Shown here: positions 10,485 to 22,551 of the stretch, in pieces
How positions within the stretch are numbered: the stretch's first letter is position 1
Layout: each line of letters opens with the position of its first letter
NCBI GenBank assembly: GCA_002633005.1
Contig: NMRA01000024.1
Span: forward strand, 1,269,903 to 1,333,902
Length of the DNA stretch: 64,000 bases
Reading direction: 5' to 3'
Origin: Phoronis australis
Lineage: Eukaryota > Phoronida > Phoronidae
Program-made: the position numbers and the translations under genes
The notes under the pieces: generated by a model
Told to the model about the DNA's origin: nothing
Seen by the model: only the letters and a program-made list of their open reading frames with translations
Databases searched by the model: none

Positions 10485-13123
10485 CTGCAAAATATGAAAA
10501 AGGTACTTGACGTATACTTCAGATGCACGGCATATGTCATTCAATGAATCGTTAAAACTAAGTCGAAGTTTATGTGCAGGCTCCTCTTGCATTCAGGTTA
10601 ATCACTAACTATGTATTGAGGGTTACATAAGGTTTTTACAAACGAATTCTTCCCAACTGATTTGATGTGATGTAGATTTCAATTTTATAGTCTTGTACGA
10701 TAATTTCACGCTTTTTTCTTCGGCGATAGAGGTAGATACCTGCAAACTGAAACTCAAATCACTGAAAGGATACAAACTCCTGCTTTGGATGATCTCAACC
10801 AAAACTGTGTCTGTCACCTGTAATCGTACGATTTAGTGCACTTACCTGACACAGGAACACAGTAAGTACATTTGGTCGACTTCGCGGGCTCCGCCGGGAC
10901 CAAACAGACAAGACATCTGATTGGTTCTTGATGACGACTTCCGGCTGACAGGCCAATCAAATGTTTTAGTTGTTTGAACCTGTGGAACCCGCGAAATCAA
11001 TCAAGTGCAAACGTTGTTGGGTTAGTTAGTTGGAAATGGGGGGTCTTTCGAAACAGCCGTCGATTAAATTACCGAATAGTTAATGATAATTGAGCAGAAT
11101 CTGTAAGGAGTTTCCTACAAGGTTTGAAAGGTTTGAGAGTTGTCAAATGTTGCAAAGTCTTATTTGTTTCATTGCTTTTTGATTGATCATGGTAAAACAA
11201 TGTTTAGTATAATACTTCTAACGCCATTTTGCACTTGTTGTCTGTTGCTGAGACAATCTGTCGTCGGAAAGAAAAGGATTCACGTTGATTTAGGTTGAGC
11301 TCTGCAAATAAATCATTTTGCTACTGTCAGTTTTGAGCACTTTACAATTACGGCGTGTCATTTCATTCGCTGCGGCAGGTCTCAAAGCACCAACATCAAA
11401 TAGTCGGTTGATCCCTACCCTAGAAACCAAGATTTGAAGCCGGTTTTCAAGGGGCATGTAAAGCGAAAACTCGCAAAATTACCGTTTAAACAGATTTTGG
11501 AGATGCTGATGTGACAGTTATTAGTTTTAGTTTTGTGTGATTCAACAGGCGAGAGCAAAATAACGCAAAACTGGTTGTAGCACCACTGTAAGACACTTGC
11601 TTTATAAGGAATCAGTTTTTGGACGTTTCAAGTGTCTGGCGGCCTCGTGACTAAAGTCAGCGATATTTTTTAGGTTATCTGATGTTAAAACCATGAGGGA
11701 AGTTTTTGTTAGTTCAAAGGGGAAATTTTTTACCAAATGAGGGGTATTTAACGTGATTTTTTAAAAACATTTTTGAGAGGAGAATCGGGCTGATATTCGG
11801 CCCCAGTTTGGTGGAGGAATCCAGGGTCCTGCTTAGTTTGAAAAACGCCATACTCACAGCTAGACTGCTCCCAACTTCTGGATTGGTGCCTACAAAAGGC
11901 GGCGATGGACTCATGGTGGCTGTCACGCACACATACAGAGAGAGCGTGAGAAAAGCGCAAAATGTTATTGTCAGAGACAACAAGGATTTCATAGGCAAGG
12001 CAGTGTGAACCAAAGAACCTAAGGGCGACACAATACTAGACACACGACTCGCTATACTGTAGGTAAACGGTCCGTAGGGTAGTGTCGCGTACGTCATCAA
12101 GGCGCGTGCTACGCCACTGCACAGACCTTTCACCACAAATATGTATAACATGATTAATACGGATTTGCGTGATAACGTGTTTTCAGGCAAGTGTTCTGGA
12201 GTCTTTTTATCACCTCCAAGAATTGGCGATTTCTCGTCTTTGTCTACATTTGTGGCATCACTTTTTCCATTCTCTGTGTGACCTGTTTTTGACGATTCTT
12301 CTCTGTCTCTTTCACTGACGAAAGCTTCATTGACTATTGCAGTGCTTTCTTCAGACGCAGATAACGATGAATGGTTATCACGAAGGAAAATGTGAAAAAC
12401 AAGACAAACCGCACAAAATGCAACACAACCTGCAGCCAATGCGAAGTATGCTTCAATCGAAATCGACAATGTTTTGTGCACAACGTCCACAGAACTGTGT
12501 TCAGTGATGGAGGAACGGTTGCTTTCCGAGTCGTTTGCTTGACCAAACTGTTCCATATTTGTGGACTTTCCATGTTTAGGCCTATAAACACAATCAAATT
12601 CACCACTTCCCTGGAAGAGTGCAATACATCCAAAGACTGTGCAACCAAAAGTAGCTCCAAAATAAAATACGGACACACTCTTTTCCACTGGCAATGTACC
12701 GACATATGTCAGTCCCCAAATAAATTCGAATGATCGAACAAAAACCAATGTTACGTAAATGGATTGGAAAACAATGCTATATTCCTTCCCATTAATGTCA
12801 GTTCTTGTATTCCAGAACATGATAAGAACCACCAAAAGAAATATCTTGACGATTTGCAGGATGACCAAGGCCAGCGGTCTGTTCCCGCTTCCAACTTCTG
12901 CACGTGGTGTGCACTTGTATTTCATTACCAGAAAATAGACCGTCGCCACCAGAGGCATAACAGTCGCACATTCCATGTTGAGTGATCCAGGTAACGCCCA
13001 GTACTCCGGTAGTCTCTGAACGAGAACTGGTGCCTCGGCCGTAATGGCATCTTGTATTGCGAACGAGGCAAATCCAATCACAATACTGAAGAACAGCAAA
13101 TCATAGTTTTTTTGGTGTCTCAT
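10281..13123 (-). CDS. SLC52A: Riboflavin transporter, SLC52A family
   Basis: Plasma-membrane carriers of this family take up riboflavin. Two exons, 13123-11858 and 10484-10281, join in phase 0 to 489 codons; human members are 445-469 aa. The N-terminus carries the family's APVLVQRLPEYWALPG block (first helix, with a conserved Glu before the Pro). A central QGSGEFDC segment matches the QGVGRLEC region of human RFVT2. The C-terminal half has TYATLPYGPFTYSIASRVSS and PPFVGT, also family signatures. There are about 10-11 hydrophobic helices, an extracellular loop with NDS and NRS glycosylation sequons (about residues 195-210), and a long charged cytoplasmic loop (about 245-325). The start is the first ATG, placed as in homologues. 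Assignment rests on recalled family motifs; which human paralogue is closest is not determined. Confidence 0.88.
10485..11857 (-). other. SLC52A intron
   Basis: A 1373-bp intron with GT-AG ends. It contains no recognisable gene. Near 10870-10990 there is a CG-richer stretch with two CCAAT-type (ATTGG/CCAAT) boxes around GATGACGACTTCCGG, which could be regulatory; this is only a pattern. Confidence 0.6.
11858..13123 (-). CDS. SLC52A: SLC52A exon 1 of 2 (coding)
   Basis: It encodes residues 1-422. The donor is CTAGCT|GTGAGTATGG on the minus strand, phase 0. The open frame runs on into the intron to 11714, and that extension loses family similarity straight after the donor, which supports splicing here. 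Confidence 0.85.
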
Positions 13124-13563
13124 GGCAGATTTCTTTTTTCAGTGATTAACCGATTTCTCTTGCTCAAACTCGTATCACATTCGTAAAGGACAGCGACAAT
13201 GTCCAGTAAACGTTCCAGATGATACAACACTACTTCAACGGTTACAAAAGATCGACGAACCAGTGTCTTTGTCCCCTGTTACCACGTGAACGCAAGGTCG
13301 TTACAGACGGATGGTTGCGAGCTGAGCAGCATGTGTGGCCTGGCGAAATTCACCTCACGTTTCCTGTGTACTCCGAGCGAGAAAAAATGCTCACTGGCTA
13401 CCTACTAGCCTACAGTGTAAATGTAGGATGTACGACTTAACAATGGGCCAGCGAGAGAGATTTGTTTTTGTCGGCCGGGGTGATGCAAAATCAATTCATT
13501 CTTGTCATGGAAGATGGTTTTATAGCGGCTTTAGATTTCATTGGTTACACTTGAGTTGCAATG
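13124..13563 (-). promoter_or_regulatory. SLC52A upstream region
   Basis: This is the sequence immediately 5' of the transporter start codon. It holds a palindromic E-box CACGTG near 13281. No TATA box was recognised, and a non-coding first exon cannot be excluded. Confidence 0.3.
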
Positions 13564-13721
13564 CCGGCGTGCGTTCAGTAGCGGCTAGGACCTACGCTAG
13601 GACTTAGCTAAAGCGTAGCCAAAGTCACGTGCTCTCATTTAAAACGCACGGCAATATTTCATGTAATCTCGCGAAGTCTTGCTTTTTAGCGAGGTCCTAG
13701 CGTTACTGAACGGGAGGCTGG
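13564..13721. mobile_element. Short inverted-repeat element (MITE), about 158 bp
   Basis: The ends are imperfect inverted repeats. The left arm contains CGTTCAGTAGCGGCTAGGAC and the right arm GGTCCTAGCGTTACTGAACG. Outside these, CCGGCGTG and GGAGGCTGG continue the symmetry weakly. An inner palindromic motif CTACGCT...AGCGTAG adds a second hairpin. It lies about 440 bp upstream of the SLC52A start codon. Confidence 0.75.
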
Positions 13722-16700
13722 TATCAAGCTGGGTACATTCCATTGTTATTTAATGGTCTGATGGTTCAGAAAAGGCTAGGTCAATAATTCAACTACGTTG
13801 TGTTTGAAATACCACAGGCATCGGAGATGAAAGGATGGGCGTGGGGGTCACAAAATGAGTCAAATGCATTGGTCGCGTTAAATAGCGGAGTTGCAACCGA
13901 ATCGATTTAACGATTGCGCATGTCTGGAAATTAGGGTGCGCAAAGGCTATTGGGATTGATTAGGGTATATGGAAAGGCCGATTGGTTTGCACTACGACGT
14001 GTAATTTTTGTGCATTAAACTACTCTGCTATATGTAATTCTGCCGCTATTCGCCCTAATAAGCGCCCATGCCCCAATAAGTGCCCCAACTCGTTTTCAGC
14101 GCACGGCCCATGAAAATGCCTTACCTACAGTTCTAACGTCTCCAATTTATCAACTGAAAGATCCGACAGTCCTGAATTTGTAGACCACGAGCCTCACCGT
14201 TATGTCCCTACACACTTCAAACTTACGCCGCGATTCAAAAAGAACGCAGAAGTTTTGCTGCTCTTGCGAGGGATGTGGCCCACTATGCGGGTCTGGACTT
14301 TAAAAACAGACACAGCGTACTTGTCAGCGGGATTGCATTGTTTCTTTCCGGAACAGATCTTCTCCGGTCTCAACAGGAATCCAAACTTCTTTGTACACGT
14401 GAAAACCGTGAATCGAAGACTAATAAAAAACTCGACCAGTGTTAGCACGCGGCCACGAAGTGCGCGCTGCATAATGTACCAGCTGTCATCGAAGACATTT
14501 AGTCGGGAACTATCTATTCATGAAACGGGTAACATAGCATCGGTAAGAAATAAATATTGGCACTAATTTCCAAGTTTCTAATAACGTAAAAAACTTTTGC
14601 ATTATTTTTAAGAGAAATTATTTAACTAATCATAATTGGAATTTTTAAAGTCAAATGACCCACTGATAGTGAATACACCCCAAATCTTCCGGAAAATAGC
14701 TGTTACCCTACGGTCACGCATCCACTCACCCGGCTACTCAATGAGTGACATATCGGTCTTACCGAAAAAATTCTAGAACGTTTTTAGCAGATGAGGCCAG
14801 CAAGTGCTAAGCTAAATATTAAAGCTCTGCTTGACTGCTTGAGTTAATTTCTTTGGATATACAAAGCACACCTAGATCATTACATCGCATTTACTCTGGC
14901 AAATGAACTCTGATGACAAGCACACGCACGCTTACTCTCAAACACACGCATACAAACTTCACAACAAATGTCACGTGACAACATGTGTGTTCCTCCAGAG
15001 ATTTTTCTCGCGTTGCGGGCTACAATCTAGCGCAGATTTGGACTTAATCTGCAGTTAATCCAGACTCCACAAGAACTTAAAAATCTTAGAGACGCTATTT
15101 GGAAAACTTGAGGAGGATTTCAGGAAATTTGTTGAGTCGAAGCTGTATTCTTATTCAAGAATTCAAGCCCTATCGACGATTGCGAGACCCGCAGCTACGC
15201 ATTTGTCGGCAAGATTTCGCCCTGGGATTTCAGCACAACTTTCTGAAAAATGATCGTAATTTAACAACGAATTTTGATAGCAATGCACTACAATTTTGTA
15301 GAAAGTAAATAACAATATTCTGCACGCTTTATCTTAGCGCGTTAATGCATAGTGTGCGTACGTTAAGTGAGTTGACCCAGAACAGGTGATTGTGCAGAGG
15401 CATTATTCTCCGAAATTGCTCATGTTGGCTTGGTTCTGGTCAAGCGAAAACAAGTTGTTTTTTACTACCAACCGCCGTGGAGTATTTGTCACTGTTTCTT
15501 TGAAGGGAGATATTGTTAGGCAGATACGTTTTCAAATGCACTGATAAAGAACACGGCGCTTTTGAAATGTTATTTTTCATGACAAAATTGGAGGACTTCC
15601 AGTTCCCATACGAATAATGACATCGAGGTAAACACGGGCTTACAAACTTTAACATCACCCCTAATGATTTTCTTAATTTCGCGTTCGTCCTCGAAGTAAT
15701 TATTGTAAAGTACCTTTTTGGTCACACCAGTAGGACGTGCAGTGGATTCACAATTACGTTTGGACGTGAATCGACTAATATGACGGTCTACAAAAACATT
15801 GGTGTAGCCATTATTCACCAGGTTTGTCTTGTACTATCTACCTCTTGATTGAACAAGAGCCAGTTAGACGACACCAAAGACGCACTCCGATGTAACTATA
15901 AACTCTGTGTTTTATAAAATCTGTTCTTAATGAAATTTTTCTTCCAATTTGGCCCTCAACTTTTTTTCATATGCTGTCTTGGTAACAGGCGGCGTCACAT
16001 TCTGTACCGGAGAGCACGGAAATCCTTGTCGTCACTGTTTTATGCGTTCCGTATCGAGACACTTTGTCCAGTACCATACCTCCTGCTGTGTTACATGTAC
16101 GTGGTTGCCTAGTGTCAGAACTACGTTCGGGCATCATGGAGTTGTGAAGCCCCGATGATGCATTGATTGCATGATATGCAGCCATTGATGTACTTTTCAG
16201 AACAAATAGTTCGGAATCTGCTACAATGCATGACCGAATTAAACACAAAGTACCGTCACAATAATAAAAAGTATGTTGCCACAGATCCGGGATGCCATCA
16301 TTTATTTTTCATGCAAAACTTAATCACATAAATAAGCAAAATCACAATGTGGTTAAGCATGTATAGAATTTCTGGCTGTTCTATATTGCTTTCTCAAGTC
16401 TAATCGTCCACTTGGTTCAGTTTTGCATTTTCTGTTTAATATTTTTTTCGGGAAGAGTGTACTGCACAGGTCCATATTATTTCAACCATAGATACATAGT
16501 GAATCTCTATCTGTGTGATCACAACCGCTCAAACTGTCACGTGACATATCACCATACGTGTACATTGCAAACGAAGCATGTGATAACACTACCTTTACTG
16601 GTGATGTCTTTCGTCTACGGAACACAACTCTGGGCAAAAACCATGGCCGAAACAATAGAGAGAAATGGTACTGTGATCACGTGTTTCGCTTGTAATGTAT

Positions 16701-18960
16701 GGCGAAGATTTGCGTGAACTCTGTTTTCAATGAGAGCGCGGATTTTAGCTTGGTTTTTCTTGCCAAGAGGCAGTTTCTGGATTCTACGCTGGCTTCATTA
16801 CTGATGCAAGAGAAACAGTTGCGAGTTACGAAATACCACATCTCCAACCATTTTAATTATCTTCTGCCGTTGCACACTCATTTTCACGAGCCATCTCGCA
16901 GCAGCGATCTTTGTTCTTTTGTTCTACATGTATGTGCATAATCAAGTTTTCAGCTAGGGTCACTATCTTGTACTGTGTGTGTATTGAAAAAATGTATTTT
17001 CAGGTGTCACACGCCGCCCTTGCCGTGACATTCACGACTTGTTTAAAATAAAATATGGCGTCCTCAAAGGTTTTCGTCGACGTGCTCCTCCATGCAGGTG
17101 TGACCTTCTCTATGCACAGGCATAGTAACTCCAACGAACCTCTAAAATAACACCGCTCGGCAACTATTACAGGTGAGTCCCTATTTGGGACCGTTTCATG
17201 CAACCGGGCACTATTCTCTTTCGAAATTGTTCATTGTTCCCAAGTGAATGCTTCCAAGAGGAGTCCCCAGGGGGTGTCTTGGTAAAAAATTATGGTGCTC
17301 TTTGCAAACTTGTATTGCCACCACCACCTCACTGATTTAGCATTTATGGGCTTAAGCGTATGGTGTAAAAGAAATATTTCACTTTGTTGGCAGTGGTGTG
17401 GTGGTATGACTAGAGGTGTTAGACAACGTTACTGTTGAAAGTTTTAAGAAAATATTGAGATCTTGCCGATTTCACATGTACCAGACATGCAAAAAAATCT
17501 CAAACGAAACGTGTGGGGATTTTTTCGAACACCGTCTCCCAATACGCTCCGGTAGTGTCTTTTTCTTGACTGGGGGTTGTCTCTGAACTCTCTAGATGAT
17601 ATAATAGTTTGATTTTGTTGATCAGTTATAAATTTAACCCGTGAGAAATGCACGACCCAGAAACGAGTATCTGGGACCTGTTTCACGAAAAGTATAAATT
17701 TGATGTTCTGGAGTGGAGCTTGAATTCGCCAATGTTTTCCATAATGGTTTGCTCTTCAAGTTATCACCTTCATAAAAAAATATTCTGAAGCCTGTTGAAA
17801 AGGGTACCAAAACGTTTGAATTGTGATCTCCATGGTTACAATTATGAGATGTGTAATCTCGGAATAATTATAAATCTTGGTATTAAACCATAGGGCAATT
17901 TCGATCACTCCTAGAAACTACAGATGTATTTTACCTTCCGTAAGCCGAACAACTTCTACCTTTTAAGACTGCTTTGCGTTAGCTATTTGCTCGCAATGAC
18001 TACTCCGGTTGTACAAGTGCAACACCACAGTGTGTTAGCTAAAACGTGTTACTGGCTGCGATGATCGAAATTGACTTTCACAATAATTTTCCAAATTCAA
18101 CAATTGCATGTCAGTTGGAAATATATCTTTAAACTTTCAGGAAATCTAAGACTGCATTTAACTAACAACATCTGTCATGGTTTCGGAGAATATCGTGTAA
18201 CCTCAGGCTTACAGTTTCATTTTAAACTAATCTGACATTTCTCAGATATGATGGCCCAAAGTTTGTCAGTTCAACATTTTCATGGACTTTTGACATACTT
18301 TTGCGATCTTTTGGCGCTGCAACACAGATTTTTATAAATCAAGTTATGTAAGAAACTACTGTAACGGGTATAGAACGTGCCTTTCTCAAATGAAGCACCT
18401 CAGCAAAAGCTCAGTTATTCCAATGGGAACACTGATTTGAAGTCGTGACGTTTTTCCTGAACTATAATATTGTTATCGTCGCCACAATCAAGCTGCTGTG
18501 ACTAATTGTAGAGACTTGAGCTTGTATTATTCGCTATTTTGGATGCAAATATTGGCAAATATGAAAGTTCAATTTACCTGCAGCACTTGCATTATTCACC
18601 ATTTTTTATTCATTTGCCCCTATCTGTTCATGTATCGGAAACAAAAGATATTAAAACACACGAAGGGATCTACGACGACCAGCATCAGGGAATCCGGCAC
18701 TCACTTGCAGCTAAACACAAATCTACGGTGGCTGGGAAAGGATATGGTAATTTACTTTTTTCTAACCCGAGCACCCGACTTAAAGGAGAATGCCACCCGA
18801 TTTAATTAGTCTTTTTTACCGTCTTAATCGGTCTATATCCACATCGCCTCTTATACGGTCGACCTCACCATGCCGAGAGGTGCCGCGTTAACCTGTGAGG
18901 AAGGTGAGAAACGTCGCAGCGACGTCAGTGGTTCGTCTGCAGAGTGAATGCTGCTATATT
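13722..18960. other. Intergenic, no gene recognised
   Basis: Many short overlapping frames occur on both strands without family motifs, splice-flanked exons or clear repeats. A GGACCTGTTTCACGAAAAGT stretch near 17674 resembles the ends of short inverted elements seen elsewhere in the window. Confidence 0.45.
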
Positions 18961-19190
18961 GCGGTGCATCGTTTCCGCTTGTCGGAATTATGAAGCTGCG
19001 AAGAAAGCGGGTATACTGTTTTTTCGACTTCCTCGAGAGCCCGAAATGCTTAGGAAGTGGCTCGCGGTAGTGAAGAATGTTACGCTGTTATAATAGCAAG
19101 TATGAGGCCGTGAAACATCTCCGTGTAAGTGGCCGGCATTTCGTCGACAGTGATTTCTCTGACGAATTCCGACTTACCAAAGAACTGTCC
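18945..19190 (+). pseudogene. Broken THAP-type zinc finger
   Basis: The frame from about 18945 reads RCIVSACRNYEAAKKAG then ILFFRLPREPEMLRKW. This is the C-x4-C start, FFRxP and W of the C2CH THAP DNA-binding domain found in P-element-type transposases and THAP proteins. A TAA stop at 19091-19093 and a +1 frameshift interrupt it. The continuation at 19101 (VSGRHFVDSDF) matches the C-x2-H-F end of the domain, but the cysteine is replaced by serine. It is most likely a transposase remnant rather than a working gene. Confidence 0.72.
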
Positions 19191-19648
19191 ATACGTTCCT
19201 TTGCCTGTGCATGTTCACGGCACCTCTCTAGTATTTCTTGATCAGTGTACTCCGGTTCGCACTGATAGCCTGTGAAACCTAAGGATCCGACCAGTGATGT
19301 CTTCGTCGGATGAGCTCTTGACTAAGTCGGGATTGGCGCCGGGCGAGTTCCCATCTAGACATTTATTATTCGCGTTCTGTTTCAAAATGAATTATTCTCA
19401 TCCTAACTAATGCTTATATAAAACTGAAACAAAATCTGTCTCATTAGATACAATTTGTAATGCCTTTGCAGTCTTCGTGAGTGCAAATGTTGAGAAGTCA
19501 GACCGGGATCCCAAAGTTTTTTGGGCATGAAAGGTAACCATTTTTCTTTGGTGCCAGAGTTCTCTGTGGATATCCTGATGCTTGAAAATGGCCGTCTGGG
19601 AGGTTCGCTTTGGTGGGTGTGGTCGAGAGAGCCAAGAGAATGACACTC
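19191..19648. other. Possible downstream part of THAP element
   Basis: Weakly codon-like sequence (VPLPVHVHGTS, near 19193-19230) follows the finger in another frame and could be more of the same decayed gene. Nothing else is recognised. Confidence 0.3.
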
Positions 19649-20062
19649 AAAAATTGAGCTAGATCAACTTTTCTGGTAACTGCTTAAAACTGCTTTCGAT
19701 ACCTGCTACGTCACCCATTGTATCAAAATTGGTCACTGCCAGACAATTTCTGTGGTTGGGAGTACCCGCCAGACGAACATATACAGGTACAAAAATTGAG
19801 CTAGATCAACCCAAGAGGTAACCGCTTAAAACCAGTCGCAAAATATTCACCATAAGCCCAGGTATCACGAATGAACACTGCCAGACCCCCCCCCCCNNNN
19901 NNNCCAGACACGCCCAAATACCAGAATTGAGCTAGATCAACCCATCAGGCAACCGTTTGAAACCAATTGCAAGATGTTCAGCATCACTGAACATGGCACA
20001 GCAGTTAGATGCCAGACAACTTCAGTGGTGGGGTGCCCCTGCCAGACGATTATCAAAAAGGG
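19649..20062. repeat. Minisatellite, about 135-142 bp unit, three copies
   Basis: The core AAAATTGAGCTAGATCAAC recurs at 19649, 19791 and about 19924. Each copy is followed by a GGTAACCGCTTAAAACC-like stretch and ends in a CTGCCAGAC segment. A poly-C run and a 7-N gap (19897-19903) interrupt copy 2, so the true copy number could be higher. Confidence 0.85.
19897..19903. other. Assembly gap (7 N) after a C homopolymer
   Basis: The gap directly follows a run of Cs inside the minisatellite, so it is probably a sequencing failure rather than missing unique sequence. Confidence 0.95.
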
Positions 20063-22274
20063 TTAAAAATTGCATTGTTACTGTACAACCTTTGCCCTGG
20101 CGGTCTGTGGAAGGGGAACCAGACTTCGTGGCCCCCGACAAGTAAGCAGATTTTCAGTTTCGTGGCTAATTTACATAATTACGTGCACATTATTTCTTTG
20201 GCTCACTATTATAGTCTTTTCGTGACTGGAGGTTTAGTTTCCAACTCTGGTTTATGTTCGTGCCAGTCCCGGCGGCCGAGACGGGCCTGATCGAGTTCAG
20301 AGCCACTGGCCGGGATAACAAGCGTTTTGTGTCTTTAGAACTCAAAAAATCACAAATTTAAACAACACAGATCTAGGTTCACCTGTCTGTATTTCACGGA
20401 AGAATACTTCGAATTTATCTCCGAACAGACCCCAAACTCCTGCTACGGACCTTGGTAAATTGGCCTGCCGAACTTTGTAGGCTACGGTGTGTCCAAATAC
20501 CAATAAATTCGTAACAGCGAAATAAAACAGCACGTTTTTATAAGAACTCGGTGTATTTTTAAGGGTTTTACATCGAAGTTTGATGATTTGTTGGTGTAAA
20601 GCGATAAGCTGACACCAGTAACCCGTGTTGTAAACTGGTGAACAGACTGCGTGTGAAACCAATGACGTCATTGGATAATTTCAACACCTCCGTCAGCCTT
20701 CAGATGTCAGGTAACGCAACCGAACGTGCCATTATCGACTAAAACTACTCGATCTAAACTGATACAAAATAGGTTGTTTTTTGGGTGACATTCTCTATTA
20801 AGGGCCGAGCGCTTGAGTTATTTTACGAGCATGAAAACGAGGCTGATCTCGAACATGGAAGCTGCTGTTACGAATTTCTTTCAGCAAAATTGAAATATGC
20901 ACTGTTTTCAAAGATTCTGTTAAGTCGTAAATGAGCGGCAGTTACGCTGCACGCCGTTTTCCTGCTCAGCTAGGAGCTAGGATATGTTATAAGTAAGGAC
21001 TGCGTGAGTGTTTTTGAAGCATCTTGTAAATCCTGAGGATCTGGAGCTGAGAAAACGCAGATTTGTTTGACCGCGATATAATTCCAAAGGACCGATAGAT
21101 TCGTCCGACAATTTAAAATTGGCTTGCATTAATCGCTACTTTGATGGGTTTTCAGTGGCGGACTAAGAGGGGGCCAAGGGGGCCATGTGCCCCCTAAAAT
21201 TCTCCCAGATTCCAGTTGGCAGTTTGGGGTGAGAATGTCTGACGGGCAAAATCCTGGCTAATAGTCTGCCCTGTCCCCCCAACTCAAAATCCTGCATCCA
21301 CTCCTGCTTTTTGCGTCATATTTGTATGTTGCAAGCAAGTACCACAGACAGCGATCCTGTGGTCATAGCAGGATACGTTGTGCAGGCAGTTGAAAACCAG
21401 GACGGTTGCCCGAAAGTCGTTTGAGCTGACCATGGAACTGAAAATGGACATGTTAGGGGTTTCCAAACGTTTTTGATGGAGAGCTTGTCTATTTAGTTGT
21501 AGCTGTTCCCCAAAATAATATCTTGGCGGGAAGTGGTGCACTTTAAATGAATCAGTGACTTTACAGGTATTATTTCTCAGGTAAAGAGGACTTAAAACTG
21601 GCGTCCATCTTACATTTCAATGACTGCATAGTAATAGTTGTCCTTAATACACTGCAATCTCAACCCTGACAAGGCGTTACGATTATTTATATCTGACGGA
21701 GTCGACTGACCGTGGACAGAACCCACAGGTCGTGAAATAGATAATCAAAATGCCAGAACAAAACGATTGCAAACGAGCTTCATACCTGCTATCATTTTTA
21801 CACAACTCATCGTGGTAGGCATCATGTAGGACTTGTTATCTCTGATGATGTATTTTCCACCAAACGTGTTGAGAAAATGAATTTAACCTTTTGTAAATTT
21901 TTAAGTGTTGGGTGCATTTTGTCTTTGATTTGGCTCTCAGACTTTGACGTCTTGAAACCTCATGTAGCACTGTACCACCACTATTTCGGTTCAGTGTTTA
22001 AGTGAAACTACATTTTAGTGTTTCTAGGTGTCCACAAAATGTACTCACACTTAACGCAACGCCAGTAGTTTCCATTCAGTTAACAATTTCACATTTGGTC
22101 CTTCTGGTGATTCCTTCTGGATACACCAATGCAAATATCCTTGTTCCGTATTTAATAAAAAATGCATTTGTTACCGTTTGAAATCAATACATTTTGGGGC
22201 ACCTTGAATATGATAACACTGTGAACCGCCCAGAGTTCTTAATTTATTCCAGCTGAAAGTTTTAAGGGTTAGTC
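20063..22274. other. Intergenic, no gene recognised
   Basis: A 109-codon minus-strand frame (20671-20342) is hydrophobic in part but matches no family I know. A GGCGGACTAAGAGGGGGCCA stretch near 21156 is a short element end similar in style to one near 32970-33006. Confidence 0.4.
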
Positions 22275-22551
22275 TAATTTACAAAACTGTTATCATAAAG
22301 ACTACAGCTTTCTTTATTTTTGTTTAGAAATTTGTCAAAAAACTGAAATGACTTTGATATGTTGTTGGCTAGACGGGGGAAACTACCACAATCGTCCAAC
22401 GCGGTCTGAGCGCTAATGCTCGGATAAACATCCAGTTCCATTGTCTTGAAAATTTTAATCACGTGCTCGGCTGGTCTACGCAATATTTTTGCCATCAGTG
22501 CTTGAACATCAAGGATTTGTTTTGACATGAACTCATTCAGTTTGTGCTGAA
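22274..22551 (-). CDS. Candidate coding exon, unknown protein
   Basis: On the minus strand a possible acceptor (GTGACTTCAG) at 22552 opens a frame of about 91 codons with balanced, protein-like composition (HKLNEFMSKQILDVQALMAK, then PAEHVIKIFKTMELDVYP), ending at a TAG. No family is recognised and no partner exon was found. It could be a last exon, a fragment of a mobile element or chance. Confidence 0.2.

Noticed and set aside
12371-12733. 120-codon plus-strand frame and overlapping minus frame 12334-12705
   Set aside because: They are shadows of the SLC52A first exon, which has clear family similarity.
16412-16717. 101-codon plus-strand frame beginning with a hydrophobic stretch
   Set aside because: No recognisable domain, no splice context, and composition like neighbouring non-coding DNA.
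20342-20671. 109-codon minus-strand frame
   Set aside because: No family motif and no supporting exon; kept only as a remark in the intergenic entry.
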